Assembly: GCF_002094855.1 (NCBI RefSeq)
Contig: NZ_ARYN01000004.1
Location: 62,001 to 126,000, forward strand
Length of the DNA stretch: 64,000 bases
DNA from: Zunongwangia atlantica 22II14-10F7
Lineage (GTDB): Bacteria; Bacteroidota; Bacteroidia; Flavobacteriales; Flavobacteriaceae
Direction of reading: 5' to 3'
Made by a program: the position numbers and the translations under genes. Positions 17,925-26,439 of the stretch are shown piece by piece. How positions within the stretch are numbered: the first letter of the stretch is position 1; each line of letters begins with the position of its first letter. The notes below the pieces were generated by a model. That model searched no databases. It was not told the origin of the DNA and saw only the letters and a program-made list of their open reading frames with translations.

Positions 17925-18534
17925 TTTTATCCTGTTTTTCTGGAGCTTAGGAATGTTTGCTCAGCAGAATAATTTTACCAGTGTAAGTTTAAAATCTTCA
18001 GCATCACAACTTACAGAGAAGATGGAATCGGCCAAAAGTCTTTATGGTGAGTTCGAGCAAACCAAAGTCATTAAAATGTTGGATGTCGAGACAACTTCTT
18101 ATGGTCGGATTTATTATCAATCTCCAGATGTTATAAAATGGGAATATACCAAGCCATATCCATATTCTTTACTTTTCAAAAACAATTTTATTTATATCGA
18201 TGACGATGGCCAAAAAAGCAAGCAGGATATGACGGCTAATAAACTTTTTGCGAAACTTGGTGATCTTATTACTGGAAGTCTTAACGGAAAATTATTAAAG
18301 GATGATGCGAATTTTGATGTTGAATATCAGAAGAAAAAGCATCATGTAGAAGCGGTAATAACACCAAAAGATAAGAGCATGGCCGATATGTTTGAAAAAG
18401 TGATTATGAGTTTTTCTGAAGACAAAATGCTGCAATCCGTGAAACTTCAGGAATCTGGAGAGGATTATACGCTAATTAGTTTTAAGAACTGGAAAATGAA
18501 TACACCTATTAAAGCTTCGGTTTTTCAACCTTAA
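17911..18534 (+). CDS. LolA-like outer-membrane lipoprotein carrier protein
   Basis: A 207-residue exported protein. The signal peptide MRIFSFILFFWSLGMFAQQ supports the start at 17911 rather than the longer in-frame start at 17869, which would bury the signal. The mature part has the LolA pattern: LYGEFEQTKVIKML.., YGRIYYQSPDVIKWEYTKPYPYSLLFKN. LolA-like proteins carry hydrophobic cargo across the periplasm. Aryl-polyene clusters carry their own copy, probably to deliver polyene-lipids to the outer membrane. It is the last gene of the first operon and ends ten bases from the convergent CLC gene. Confidence 0.87.
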   Translation: MRIFSFILFFWSLGMFAQQNNFTSVSLKSSASQLTEKMESAKSLYGEFEQTKVIKMLDVETTSYGRIYYQSPDVIKWEYTKPYPYSLLFKNNFIYIDDDGQKSKQDMTANKLFAKLGDLITGSLNGKLLKDDANFDVEYQKKKHHVEAVITPKDKSMADMFEKVIMSFSEDKMLQSVKLQESGEDYTLISFKNWKMNTPIKASVFQP

Positions 18535-18544
18535 TTCTTATACT

Positions 18545-19864
18545 TTATTTAGCTTCACTTTCTTTCTTTGCACGATTAGGTTCGATTTCAGATAGACTTA
18601 AGCCTTTTTCTGTTGCAAATGAATCTGTCTTGGGACTTCCAATAATTTGAGAAGAATATACACCAGAATGTCCAGAAAATAAGTAAGCCGTAGAACAGGC
18701 AATTGCAATAAAAACACCAGATTCTATCCCAAAAAGTTCGATTCCCATAATGGTGCAGGCAATTGGTGTATTGGTCGCACCGGCAAATACCGCTACAAAT
18801 CCCATCCCGGCCAAAAGATCCATTGGTAACGGAATAAACCAAATTAACGCATTGCCTAAAGTTGCTCCTATATAAAATAGCGGAGTTACTTCACCACCTT
18901 TAAATCCGGCTCCTAGTGTAAATGAAGTAAATAAGATCTTTACCAGGAAATCATAAGAATTTAGATCGATATTAAATGCGTCAACAATGGTAGGAACTCC
19001 CAGTCCTATATATTTTGTGGTGCCAATGCAATATACCGCAAGGGCAATTACAACTCCGCCAATAACTGGTCGAAGCGGAGGATAGTTAATTTTATTTTTA
19101 AATAGGCTGCTCCAAAAATGAGTCGATTTAGAAAACAACATCGCTGCAAGTCCAAAAAGAATCCCGGCTAAAAGTGACCATAGGAGATTTATGGGAGTCA
19201 TTTCGACGATAGATTCGATATGATAATGCGTATGCGCGATTCCCCAAATTTCACAGAAGTAATTTGCAAAAACGGCTGCCATAAAACTTGGGATAATAGC
19301 ATCCAAACGAATTCGGCCTAAAATAAGTACCTCTAAAGCAAAAATACCACCGGCTAAAGGAGTTCCAAAAACTGAAGCAAATCCAGCACTTATACCAGCG
19401 ATCAATACAATTCTTCGATCTCTTTTTGATAATTTTAGAATACCCGTAAAGCGATCTGCGACTGCACCACCAATTTGTACGGCGGTACCTTCACGACCAG
19501 CAGATCCACCAAAAAAGTGAGTTACAACAGTACCAAAAAGAACTAAAGGTGCCATTCTAAATGGAATGATCTTTTTAGGAGAATGAAATTCCTCTAATAA
19601 AAGATTATTTCCTTTAACAACACTATTACCATATAAATGATAAGAAAGACCAACTATAAAACCTCCAACCGGAAGTAAAGCAATGATCCAAAGATGAGAT
19701 TCACGCCAATCTGTAGCCCAATTCAAACTCCACAAGAAAAAAGCAGAAATACTACCTGCTACGGCACCTAACACCAAGCAGATCAATATCCATTTCCCTA
19801 AATAAACTAAAGAGGGTAAGAATTGAAATGAGAAAAGAAAGTTTTTGATTTTTGTTTTATCCAT
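18545..19864 (-). CDS. CLC-F type fluoride/proton antiporter
   Basis: A 439-residue CLC-family protein with about ten or more membrane segments. The anion-pathway motifs are of the fluoride type: GNNLL at residues 85-89 in place of GSGIP, and GREGT at 123-127 in place of GKEGP. The later GGEVTP motif is conserved. CLC-F proteins expel fluoride in exchange for protons. The frame is open upstream to 19972, but that stretch is the fluoride riboswitch, so the ATG at 19864 is the start. It lies opposite to and between the two pigment operons, breaking the run of forward genes. Confidence 0.9.
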   Translation of the reverse strand: MDKTKIKNFLFSFQFLPSLVYLGKWILICLVLGAVAGSISAFFLWSLNWATDWRESHLWIIALLPVGGFIVGLSYHLYGNSVVKGNNLLLEEFHSPKKIIPFRMAPLVLFGTVVTHFFGGSAGREGTAVQIGGAVADRFTGILKLSKRDRRIVLIAGISAGFASVFGTPLAGGIFALEVLILGRIRLDAIIPSFMAAVFANYFCEIWGIAHTHYHIESIVEMTPINLLWSLLAGILFGLAAMLFSKSTHFWSSLFKNKINYPPLRPVIGGVVIALAVYCIGTTKYIGLGVPTIVDAFNIDLNSYDFLVKILFTSFTLGAGFKGGEVTPLFYIGATLGNALIWFIPLPMDLLAGMGFVAVFAGATNTPIACTIMGIELFGIESGVFIAIACSTAYLFSGHSGVYSSQIIGSPKTDSFATEKGLSLSEIEPNRAKKESEAK

Positions 19865-19865
19865 T

Positions 19866-19874
19866 TGCCTTAAA
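19866..19874 (-). promoter_or_regulatory. Probable fluoride-switch expression platform before the CLC-F start
   Basis: The minus strand reads TTTAAGGCA directly before AATG. It is perfectly complementary to TGCCTTAAA at 19945-19937 inside the aptamer. Pairing would cover the ribosome-binding region and could not coexist with the folded aptamer, which fits translational control: off without fluoride, on with it. The mechanism is inference. Confidence 0.6.
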
Positions 19875-19906
19875 TTAATGATACTACACTGGCATAAGCC
19901 ATTAAA

Positions 19907-19957
19907 GGTAGATGTCATTAGCTCCAGGTGGAACGGTTTAAGGCAGACCTCATTGCC
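19907..19957 (-). ncRNA. Fluoride riboswitch (crcB motif) aptamer
   Basis: The minus strand reads GGCAATGAGGTCTGCC, then TTAAACC, a short variable stem, then AGCTAATGACATCTACC. This follows the crcB-motif consensus known from other bacteria (GGCGATGG..CGCC, ATAAACG, AGCTAATGAC..CCTACC). The GGCA/TGCC stem and conserved ATGAC bulge are visible. It ends 42 bases before the CLC-F start codon. The gene it controls encodes a protein with fluoride-type CLC motifs, so ligand and function agree. Confidence 0.9.
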
Positions 19958-20035
19958 GTATTTCTTTAGCAAAGATAGCTAAAATGGAAAAAGTGGCAAT
20001 TTTTTCATCATTTTTAAAAAGTCTTATAGTAAAAC

Positions 20036-20081
20036 ACCTTTAGGCAAGCCTCGGGATATCATAGCCTTTGGCGGTGCCAAT
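20036..20081 (-). repeat. Dispersed intergenic repeat, copy B (partial)
   Basis: On the minus strand: ATTGGCACCGCCAAAGG, then TATGATATCCCGAGGCTTGCCT. It matches the left half of the repeat family and keeps the TTGGC-ACC-GCCAA hairpin. It lies between the riboswitch leader and the second pigment operon. Confidence 0.65.
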
Positions 20082-20154
20082 GAAACATTGAATATTAGAT
20101 AAAAAATTATGATATTCATCTTATTTATGTATTTTGCCTTTTCAAATCCCCTTT

Positions 20155-20520
20155 ATGCTGCTTAAAGATTTTTATACGGTCTTAGAATCTTCAGAACAGG
20201 AAGATACATTTACCACCAAAATTTCTATAGAGAAAACACATCCTTTGTATGCAGGACATTTTCCTGACAGACCGGTAACTCCGGGAGTTATTTTAATGCA
20301 ATTATTTAAGGAAGAGGCAGAGCGTAGAACAGGTAAAAGCTTGGCGCTGCAAAATGCCAGTAATGTAAAATTTATGGCCGTTGTAGATCCTAATACTTGC
20401 GATCATCTGGTTTTAGAGTCTAAAATTAGCGTGGAGGATGATTTAATAAAAGTACGTGGCGTTGCAAGACAAAATGAAGCTTTAGCTTTAAAATTCAGCG
20501 CTTTATATAAAGTTGTTTAA
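20155..20520 (+). CDS. Hotdog-fold 3-hydroxyacyl-ACP dehydratase, ApeI/FabZ-like
   Basis: A 121-residue hotdog protein. The FabZ-like core reads HPLYAGHFPDRPVTPGVILMQLFKEEA. The catalytic His of GHFP is kept, but the Glu expected seven residues after PG is replaced by Gln (PGVILMQ). The ATG at 20155 is preferred to a TTG at 20134. It is the first gene of the second pigment operon. With the ApeP-like protein at 11964 it may form a mixed dehydratase in which the two subunits supply complementary residues. Confidence 0.82.
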   Translation: MLLKDFYTVLESSEQEDTFTTKISIEKTHPLYAGHFPDRPVTPGVILMQLFKEEAERRTGKSLALQNASNVKFMAVVDPNTCDHLVLESKISVEDDLIKVRGVARQNEALALKFSALYKVV

Positions 20521-20570
20521 AATTCGATTTTCTTATTTGCATATTCTTATGCGAAGGTGCTAATATTTGA

Positions 20571-20578
20571 TATTTTTG
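20571..20578 (+). promoter_or_regulatory. Possible -7 box before the glycosyltransferase gene
   Basis: TATTTTTG matches TAnnTTTG, 19 bases before the TTG start at 20598. No -33 element is seen at a usable distance, so this may be an internal promoter or chance. Confidence 0.35.
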
Positions 20579-20597
20579 CAGCACAAAAATTTGAGAC

Positions 20598-21803
20598 TTG
20601 GAAACTTCCGGTATCTATCAAAACCGATTTAAAGCTTTAAATTGCTGTGTTTTAGTTCCTACTTATAATAATGAAGGTACTTTAGCTTCAGTATTAGAGG
20701 ATCTTTTGGTGTACACAGATCAGATCCTTGTTTTAAATGACGGAAGTACCGATAGTACCAAACAAATTCTTCAGAACTTCCAGCAAATTGAAGTCCGTAA
20801 TTTCAGTAAAAATAAAGGAAAGGGCCAGGCGCTTAAAAAAGGTTTTAAGATCGCCGAGGAACTGGGTTACGATTATGTGATTACCATAGATTCAGATGGG
20901 CAGCATTATCCAGATGATCTTGATGTTTTCTTATCTGAATTAGAAAAGCGAAAGCCTGAAGATAAAGAAGTCTTACTTATTGGAGATCGAAATATGGGAA
21001 GCGATGGTGTTCCCGGCGTAAGCGCTACCGGAAATGATTTTTCCAGCTATTGGTATCTCGTGGTTACAGGATTTCAGCTTCATGATACCCAAAGTGGATA
21101 TCGTTTATATCCATTAAAAGTGATGAATTCCATTACTTTTTATACCTGGAAGTTCGAGTTTGAAATTGAAACCATCGTTAAAGCCACTTGGCGTAAGATC
21201 GATGTGAAAAATGTACCGATAAAAGTACTTTATGACGAAAAGAATCGTGTAAGCCATTTCCGCCCGTTTTGGGATATTGTAAGGATCGTTTTGTTATACA
21301 TGTGGTTTGTGCTGGTAAGTTTTTTGTGGATTCATCCTCGCAATAAATATCGCGATTTTAAACAAAAGGGCTTTAAGAAATTCTGGAAAGAAGATATTTT
21401 AAAGAGTAGTGATAGTCCGGCGAAAAAAGCCACAGCTATTGCTATTGGTATTTTTGTGGGCTTATCGCCATTCTGGGGAATACATACTTTTCTGGTTTTC
21501 GTTTTGGCTGCACTTTTAAAAGTAAATAAGGTTACAGCCTTTCTATTCTCGAATATAAGTATACCGCCTTTTATTCCGGTCATCGTTTACTTAAGTTTCC
21601 AGATAGGTTCACTGGTTATGGGCGAAGGTTGGGATTGGACGTTAAAACTACAAAGCATTAGCTCTACAACAGATGTTTTTCTTGGATTGGGGCAATACAT
21701 TTTAGGGAGTTTGATTCTGGCAATTAGTGCGTCAATACTGGTTTGGATTGTGTTTTATTTGTTATTTTCGGTTCTGAATAAAAAGCAGATCATCAAATCC
21801 TAA
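20598..21803 (+). CDS. Family 2 glycosyltransferase fused to DUF2062
   Basis: A 401-residue protein. Residues about 15-230 form a GT-A glycosyltransferase domain: VLVPTYNNEGTLASVLEDLL, VLNDGSTDST, and the metal-site region TIDSDGQHYPDD. Residues about 265-395 form DUF2062: ATAIAIGIFVGLSPFWGIHTFLVF followed by membrane helices. The start is a TTG, as no ATG lies near the conserved N-terminus. Such fusions are common in aryl-polyene/flexirubin clusters and may add a sugar or related group to the lipid-linked pigment at the inner membrane. Confidence 0.88.
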   Translation: METSGIYQNRFKALNCCVLVPTYNNEGTLASVLEDLLVYTDQILVLNDGSTDSTKQILQNFQQIEVRNFSKNKGKGQALKKGFKIAEELGYDYVITIDSDGQHYPDDLDVFLSELEKRKPEDKEVLLIGDRNMGSDGVPGVSATGNDFSSYWYLVVTGFQLHDTQSGYRLYPLKVMNSITFYTWKFEFEIETIVKATWRKIDVKNVPIKVLYDEKNRVSHFRPFWDIVRIVLLYMWFVLVSFLWIHPRNKYRDFKQKGFKKFWKEDILKSSDSPAKKATAIAIGIFVGLSPFWGIHTFLVFVLAALLKVNKVTAFLFSNISIPPFIPVIVYLSFQIGSLVMGEGWDWTLKLQSISSTTDVFLGLGQYILGSLILAISASILVWIVFYLLFSVLNKKQIIKS

Positions 21804-24782
21804 ATGCATCAATTCTTTTTAAAATCTTACCATTTTTTTCAGCAGAATAAATTGCCGGGAATATTGCTATTATTAGCATTTGTTGCGGGAGTTGGATTTT
21901 TAGCTTCAAAGGTTGAATTAGAGGAAGATGTTACCGGATTAATCCCTTCTGGGAAAGATCAGGATGTTCTAAAACGGATTTTAAAGGAAACCGAATTTTC
22001 AGATAAAATTGTCGTTACGATTTCTTCGGAAGAAGAGCAGCCGCAGGAACTAATTTCCTATGCTGAGCGATTTATAGATTCTGTAAACACCAAATTACCC
22101 AATTTTGTTGAAAATATTGAAGGTAAAATTGCCGATGAAGGGGTGCGTGAAATTTATAATTTCGTTTATCAGAATTTACCTTTATTTTTGAATGAAGCCG
22201 ATTATGCTGAAATTGAAAAAAAACTTTCAGATTCTGCAATTTCAAAGCAAATTAAAGAAGATTACCGAAGCATAATTTCTCCAACCGGGATCGTTACCAA
22301 AAACTTTATTTTTCAGGATCCACTTAGTTTAGGACCAATCGGACTCGAAAAATTGCGAGAACTTCAGATTGGCGATAATTATTTGCTGTACAATAATTAT
22401 TTGCTCACTAAAGATAAAAAGCACCTGCTACTTTTTATTACGCCAACTTTACCGGCTTCAGAAACCAATAAAAATAACCAGTTTATAGCCGATCTTAGAG
22501 AAATTCAGCAGCAATTAAATACTGAATTCAATACGGTTGAAGGTGACTTTTTTGGCGGAGTTTTATATTCACTAGCCAACGCCAATCAGATTAAAAAAGA
22601 TGTACAGATCACGATTAGTATCGCCATATCGATATTGTTGATTTTACTCATCTTTTTTTACCGCAAAATTTATGTTCCGCTAATACTTTTTATCCCCGGA
22701 ATCATAGCAGCAGTTACTGCAATAGCGATATTATATATTTTTAAAGGAAGTATTTCTGCGATATCGATTGGGATTGGTTCGATCTTACTGGGAATCACAC
22801 TCGATTATGGATTGCATATTCTAACGCATTATCGTAATAATCACGATGTTTTTCAGCTTTATAAAGAGCTTACAAGACCGGTTTTAATGAGCAGTTTCAC
22901 AACGGCAATTGCTTTTTTATGCCTGTTATTTGTAAATAGTGAAGCGCTAAACGATTTAGGGATGTTTGCCGCAATTAGTGTGATTATTGCTGCTTTTCTG
23001 GCATTATTACTTATTCCTATTCTCTACGGAAGACGAATTGGAGAAACGCCTAAAAATACTTTTTTGGATAGGCTGGCGGGTGTTCATTTCTTTAAAATTA
23101 AACCGCTGTTTTTTAGTGTGGTGATATTGTTTGTTTTCGGACTGTTTTTTTTCACGAAAGTGAACTTCAATAATGATCTAAGCAAGATCAATTTTCAGCC
23201 TGAAGCGATTAAAAAAGCCGAACAAAAAATACAAAATATCGCCAATAGTAACGGTAAAACCTTGTATTTGGTTAGCTACGGAAATTCTATCGACCAGGCG
23301 CTTCTGGAAAATTCAAAAGTTTATCAAAATTTAAAATCTGTTAACCAAAAATCGGAGTTAAACTCATACAGTAGCATTGGTGGTGTGGTGTTATCTACTC
23401 AAACACAAAACCAGAAGATTCAGAAATGGAAAGATTTCTGGAATTCTAAAGATACTTCAGCAATTAAAAATAAAATCCTATCAGAATCTGCCCAATATGG
23501 CTTTAAGCCAGAAAGTTTTCATGATTTTTACGAATTATTGGATAAAGACTTTGAAAATCTACAATTAGAGGATTATCAAAACACCACGAATCTTTATTTG
23601 AATGACTTTATTTCGATAAGTGAAGATTTTGCAACGGTGACCACTACGGTAAATTTGGGAGAATTGCCATCGCAGGAATTTACAGCAGCATTCGATAATC
23701 TCGATAATACTTTGATCATCGATCGCGAGCGAATTAACGAGGGATTTTTGGGTAATTTAAAGAACGATTTTAATCAGCTTATTGGTTTATCGATTTTGGC
23801 CGTTTTTGTTATCCTTTTAATTTCTTATCAGAATTTAGAAATTAGTCTTTTAACGCTTTTACCGATAGGGATTACCTGGATAATTGCGCTGGGAATAATG
23901 GGCGCTTTGGCGATCGAATTCAACATTCTGAATATTATTATTTCGACCTTTGTTTTTGGTTTAGGCTTAGATTATAGCATTTTTATCACCAACGCTTGTC
24001 TTAAAGAATATCAAACCGGTAAGAGCGAGCTTAAAACTTACCAAACATCGATCTTGATCTCTGTGATCACTACCTTACTGGGAATAGGTGCTTTGATCTT
24101 TGCAAAACATCCGGCATTGCGATCGGTTTCCAGTGTTTCGATAATTGGTGTGTTTTCTGCGGTTTTAGTGGCATTTGTGCTTCAGGTTTGGTTGTTTAAC
24201 GTATTGTTTATTAATCGGCGTAAAAAGGCTTTGCCACCGTTTAGATTTAGCCGAATTGGTAGTTTTATTCGGAATAAAATTTATTACAAACAGGATCTTT
24301 ATTATCAGGATGCGGTGTTGGATAATTATCGATATAAGCCGGTTTACAGTGAAGCGAAAGCTGAGTTTACTGAAAAAAAAGAACCCTATTTACGTGTTTC
24401 TAATTTTATTGAAAAAGGGGAGTGTGTGTTCTTTTTCTATTCGGGAATTGGGGTGTTTCCGATTTATTTAAGTTATATCAATCCGAATTCAAATATCACG
24501 GGTTACGAAACTTCAGAATCTATTGAAATCGCCAAAAATTGTTTCCGTAGTAAACATGAAAATTTACATTTTGCTACTGCAATTGATGCTGCTAAGACCT
24601 GTTCTACTTTTATCATTCCAGATCGTGAAATAAATGATTTAGATGAAATTAAACAGGTGATCAACAAATTTGGGAAAAAGGTAATTGTACTTCACAAAGC
24701 CCTAAAAACGCAATGGTTATTGGATGCGAATTTTGAAATCACCTATCGCCAAAGCGGAATTTTAGTGTTTGAAAAAGAATAG
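21804..24782 (+). CDS. MMPL/RND exporter with extra C-terminal Rossmann-like domain
   Basis: A 992-residue membrane protein. It has two repeats of the RND/MMPL layout: a helix near the N-terminus, a periplasmic loop with VELEEDVTGLIPSG, six helices including SIGIGSILLGITLDYGLHIL, then a second loop and a second set with NIIISTFVFGLGLDYSIF. After the last helix, about 200 residues remain, and residues 860-990 (SGIGVFPIYLSYINPNSNITGYETSESIEIA) look like a methyltransferase-type Rossmann fold. MMPL exporters move lipids across the inner membrane, and aryl-polyene clusters usually include one. It begins directly after the preceding stop codon. Confidence 0.87.
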   Translation: MHQFFLKSYHFFQQNKLPGILLLLAFVAGVGFLASKVELEEDVTGLIPSGKDQDVLKRILKETEFSDKIVVTISSEEEQPQELISYAERFIDSVNTKLPNFVENIEGKIADEGVREIYNFVYQNLPLFLNEADYAEIEKKLSDSAISKQIKEDYRSIISPTGIVTKNFIFQDPLSLGPIGLEKLRELQIGDNYLLYNNYLLTKDKKHLLLFITPTLPASETNKNNQFIADLREIQQQLNTEFNTVEGDFFGGVLYSLANANQIKKDVQITISIAISILLILLIFFYRKIYVPLILFIPGIIAAVTAIAILYIFKGSISAISIGIGSILLGITLDYGLHILTHYRNNHDVFQLYKELTRPVLMSSFTTAIAFLCLLFVNSEALNDLGMFAAISVIIAAFLALLLIPILYGRRIGETPKNTFLDRLAGVHFFKIKPLFFSVVILFVFGLFFFTKVNFNNDLSKINFQPEAIKKAEQKIQNIANSNGKTLYLVSYGNSIDQALLENSKVYQNLKSVNQKSELNSYSSIGGVVLSTQTQNQKIQKWKDFWNSKDTSAIKNKILSESAQYGFKPESFHDFYELLDKDFENLQLEDYQNTTNLYLNDFISISEDFATVTTTVNLGELPSQEFTAAFDNLDNTLIIDRERINEGFLGNLKNDFNQLIGLSILAVFVILLISYQNLEISLLTLLPIGITWIIALGIMGALAIEFNILNIIISTFVFGLGLDYSIFITNACLKEYQTGKSELKTYQTSILISVITTLLGIGALIFAKHPALRSVSSVSIIGVFSAVLVAFVLQVWLFNVLFINRRKKALPPFRFSRIGSFIRNKIYYKQDLYYQDAVLDNYRYKPVYSEAKAEFTEKKEPYLRVSNFIEKGECVFFFYSGIGVFPIYLSYINPNSNITGYETSESIEIAKNCFRSKHENLHFATAIDAAKTCSTFIIPDREINDLDEIKQVINKFGKKVIVLHKALKTQWLLDANFEITYRQSGILVFEKE

Positions 24783-24783
24783 C

Positions 24784-26439
24784 ATGAAGAAGTTTTTCGT
24801 CCTTTTTAGCTTAGTTTTTCTTTCTTCCTGCGGAATTAAAAAATCTTATCAGGATTTGCCCAATGTTGCCGGAATTTCTGAAGTTGATACCGTTCGTACA
24901 AAAATTAGCGATACTCATTTTTCCTTAGGAAAAAACAATCTATTTCAGAATAAATACGGTGTTTGGGAACTTTATATTGAAGGAGATGCATTGGAACTCG
25001 GTTTGGCGAACGGAGCTTTAACTCAGGATCTAATTCATCATCAGGAGAATGCTTTTATGGGAAAGATCAACGAAATGGTTCCTTCTGAAGGATATAGAAA
25101 TTTCCTGAAAAAACTTGTTTCCTGGTTTAATCGTAAAATGTATTTGTATGTTCCTGAAGAGTATAAACAGGAAATTTACGGAGTTTCGAGATTCGGACTC
25201 ACAAAATACGATGAATTTGCGCCGGCTTATTTGCGAATGTTGTATTTCCACGGGGCGCACGATATTGGCCACGCCTTGCAGGATCTAATGCTAGTAGGCT
25301 GTACAAGTTTTGCTGCCTGGGATGATAAAACAGCAGATGGAGAGTTGCTTTTAGGTCGAAATTTCGATTTTTATGCTGGAGACGAATTTTCCAATCAAAA
25401 AATGGTAGCTTTTGTAAATCCGGACGACGGACATAAGTTTATGATGTACACTTGGGGCGGGATGATTGGTGCGGTTAGCGGAATGAACGAAGAAGGAATT
25501 ACAGTGACCATAAATGCCGGAAAATCTAAGATCCCGATGTTGGCTAAAGATCCAATTACGTTGGTTTCAAGAGAGATTCTACAGCATGCGTCTAATTTAG
25601 AAGATGCGATCGAAATTGCGAGAAAGAGAGAGGTTTTTGTTTCAGAATCGATTATGATAGGAAGCGCCAAGGATCATAAAGCGATTCTAATTGAAGTCAG
25701 CCCAAAAAACTTCGGAGTTTATAAAGTAGAGAACTCAGATCAGTTAATTTGCAGCAATCACTTTCAGAGTTCGGCATATCAGGATGATAAACGAAATCAA
25801 AAAACCATTAAAGAAAGTCATACACAATATCGTTATGAGCGAATGACTCAATTGGTTTCTGAAGCCGATAAATTGACACCGAAAAAAGCTGTTGAAATTC
25901 TACGAAATAGAAGAGGATTAAATGGAGAAAACATTGGCTACGGAAATGAAAAAGCGATCAATCAATTATTAGCGCATCACGGCATCGTTTTTAAGCCTGA
26001 AGAAAAGAAAGTCTGGTTATCTGCAAATCCGTATCAAATGGGAGCTTTTATTTCCTACGATCTGGAAAATGTTTTTGCTGAATTTGAAAAAGGAAATGTG
26101 AGCGGAAGTGTGATGAATGCTGAAGAAGTAATTCCTGAATCCGACTTTTTACAAACAAAAAACTATAAAAATTACGAAGAATATCGAAAAATAAGGGAAA
26201 GCTTTGTTCAGGATTTAAAACATGAAAATCCAATAAATCCTGATGATGCCGAAGCTTTAAAGCAGTTAAATCCTTATTTTTGGCAGGCTTATTATTTAAG
26301 TGGGCAATATTACTATCGCGAGGGCAATTATAAAAAAGCCATTATCGATTTTAAGCAGGCCTTGCGCCGTGAAATATCAACGCTACCAGAAAAAGAGCAT
26401 CTTAAGAAATTACTGAAAAAATCGTATAGAAAACTTTAA
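24784..26439 (+). CDS. C45-type Ntn hydrolase/acyltransferase lipoprotein with TPR tail
   Basis: A 551-residue lipoprotein: lipobox FLSSC with Cys16. The central region has DLMLVGCTSFAAWDD, with Cys173 as probable autoprocessing N-terminal nucleophile, then LLLGRNFDFY and the NEEGITVTINAGKS block of C45/acyl-CoA:6-APA acyltransferase-like enzymes. The last 60 residues hold a tetratricopeptide-like pair (YYLSGQYYYREGNYKKAIIDFKQAL). Such enzymes make or break amide or ester bonds. In this operon it may join the polyene acid to its final partner in the periplasm. The ATG at 24784 is preferred because it starts a proper signal peptide. Confidence 0.83.
   Translation: MKKFFVLFSLVFLSSCGIKKSYQDLPNVAGISEVDTVRTKISDTHFSLGKNNLFQNKYGVWELYIEGDALELGLANGALTQDLIHHQENAFMGKINEMVPSEGYRNFLKKLVSWFNRKMYLYVPEEYKQEIYGVSRFGLTKYDEFAPAYLRMLYFHGAHDIGHALQDLMLVGCTSFAAWDDKTADGELLLGRNFDFYAGDEFSNQKMVAFVNPDDGHKFMMYTWGGMIGAVSGMNEEGITVTINAGKSKIPMLAKDPITLVSREILQHASNLEDAIEIARKREVFVSESIMIGSAKDHKAILIEVSPKNFGVYKVENSDQLICSNHFQSSAYQDDKRNQKTIKESHTQYRYERMTQLVSEADKLTPKKAVEILRNRRGLNGENIGYGNEKAINQLLAHHGIVFKPEEKKVWLSANPYQMGAFISYDLENVFAEFEKGNVSGSVMNAEEVIPESDFLQTKNYKNYEEYRKIRESFVQDLKHENPINPDDAEALKQLNPYFWQAYYLSGQYYYREGNYKKAIIDFKQALRREISTLPEKEHLKKLLKKSYRKL

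Noticed and set aside
19865-19972. N-terminal extension of the CLC-F reading frame
   Set aside because: The extra 36 codons coincide with the fluoride aptamer, and the peptide has no membrane or family features; the ATG at 19864 begins the usual N-terminus.
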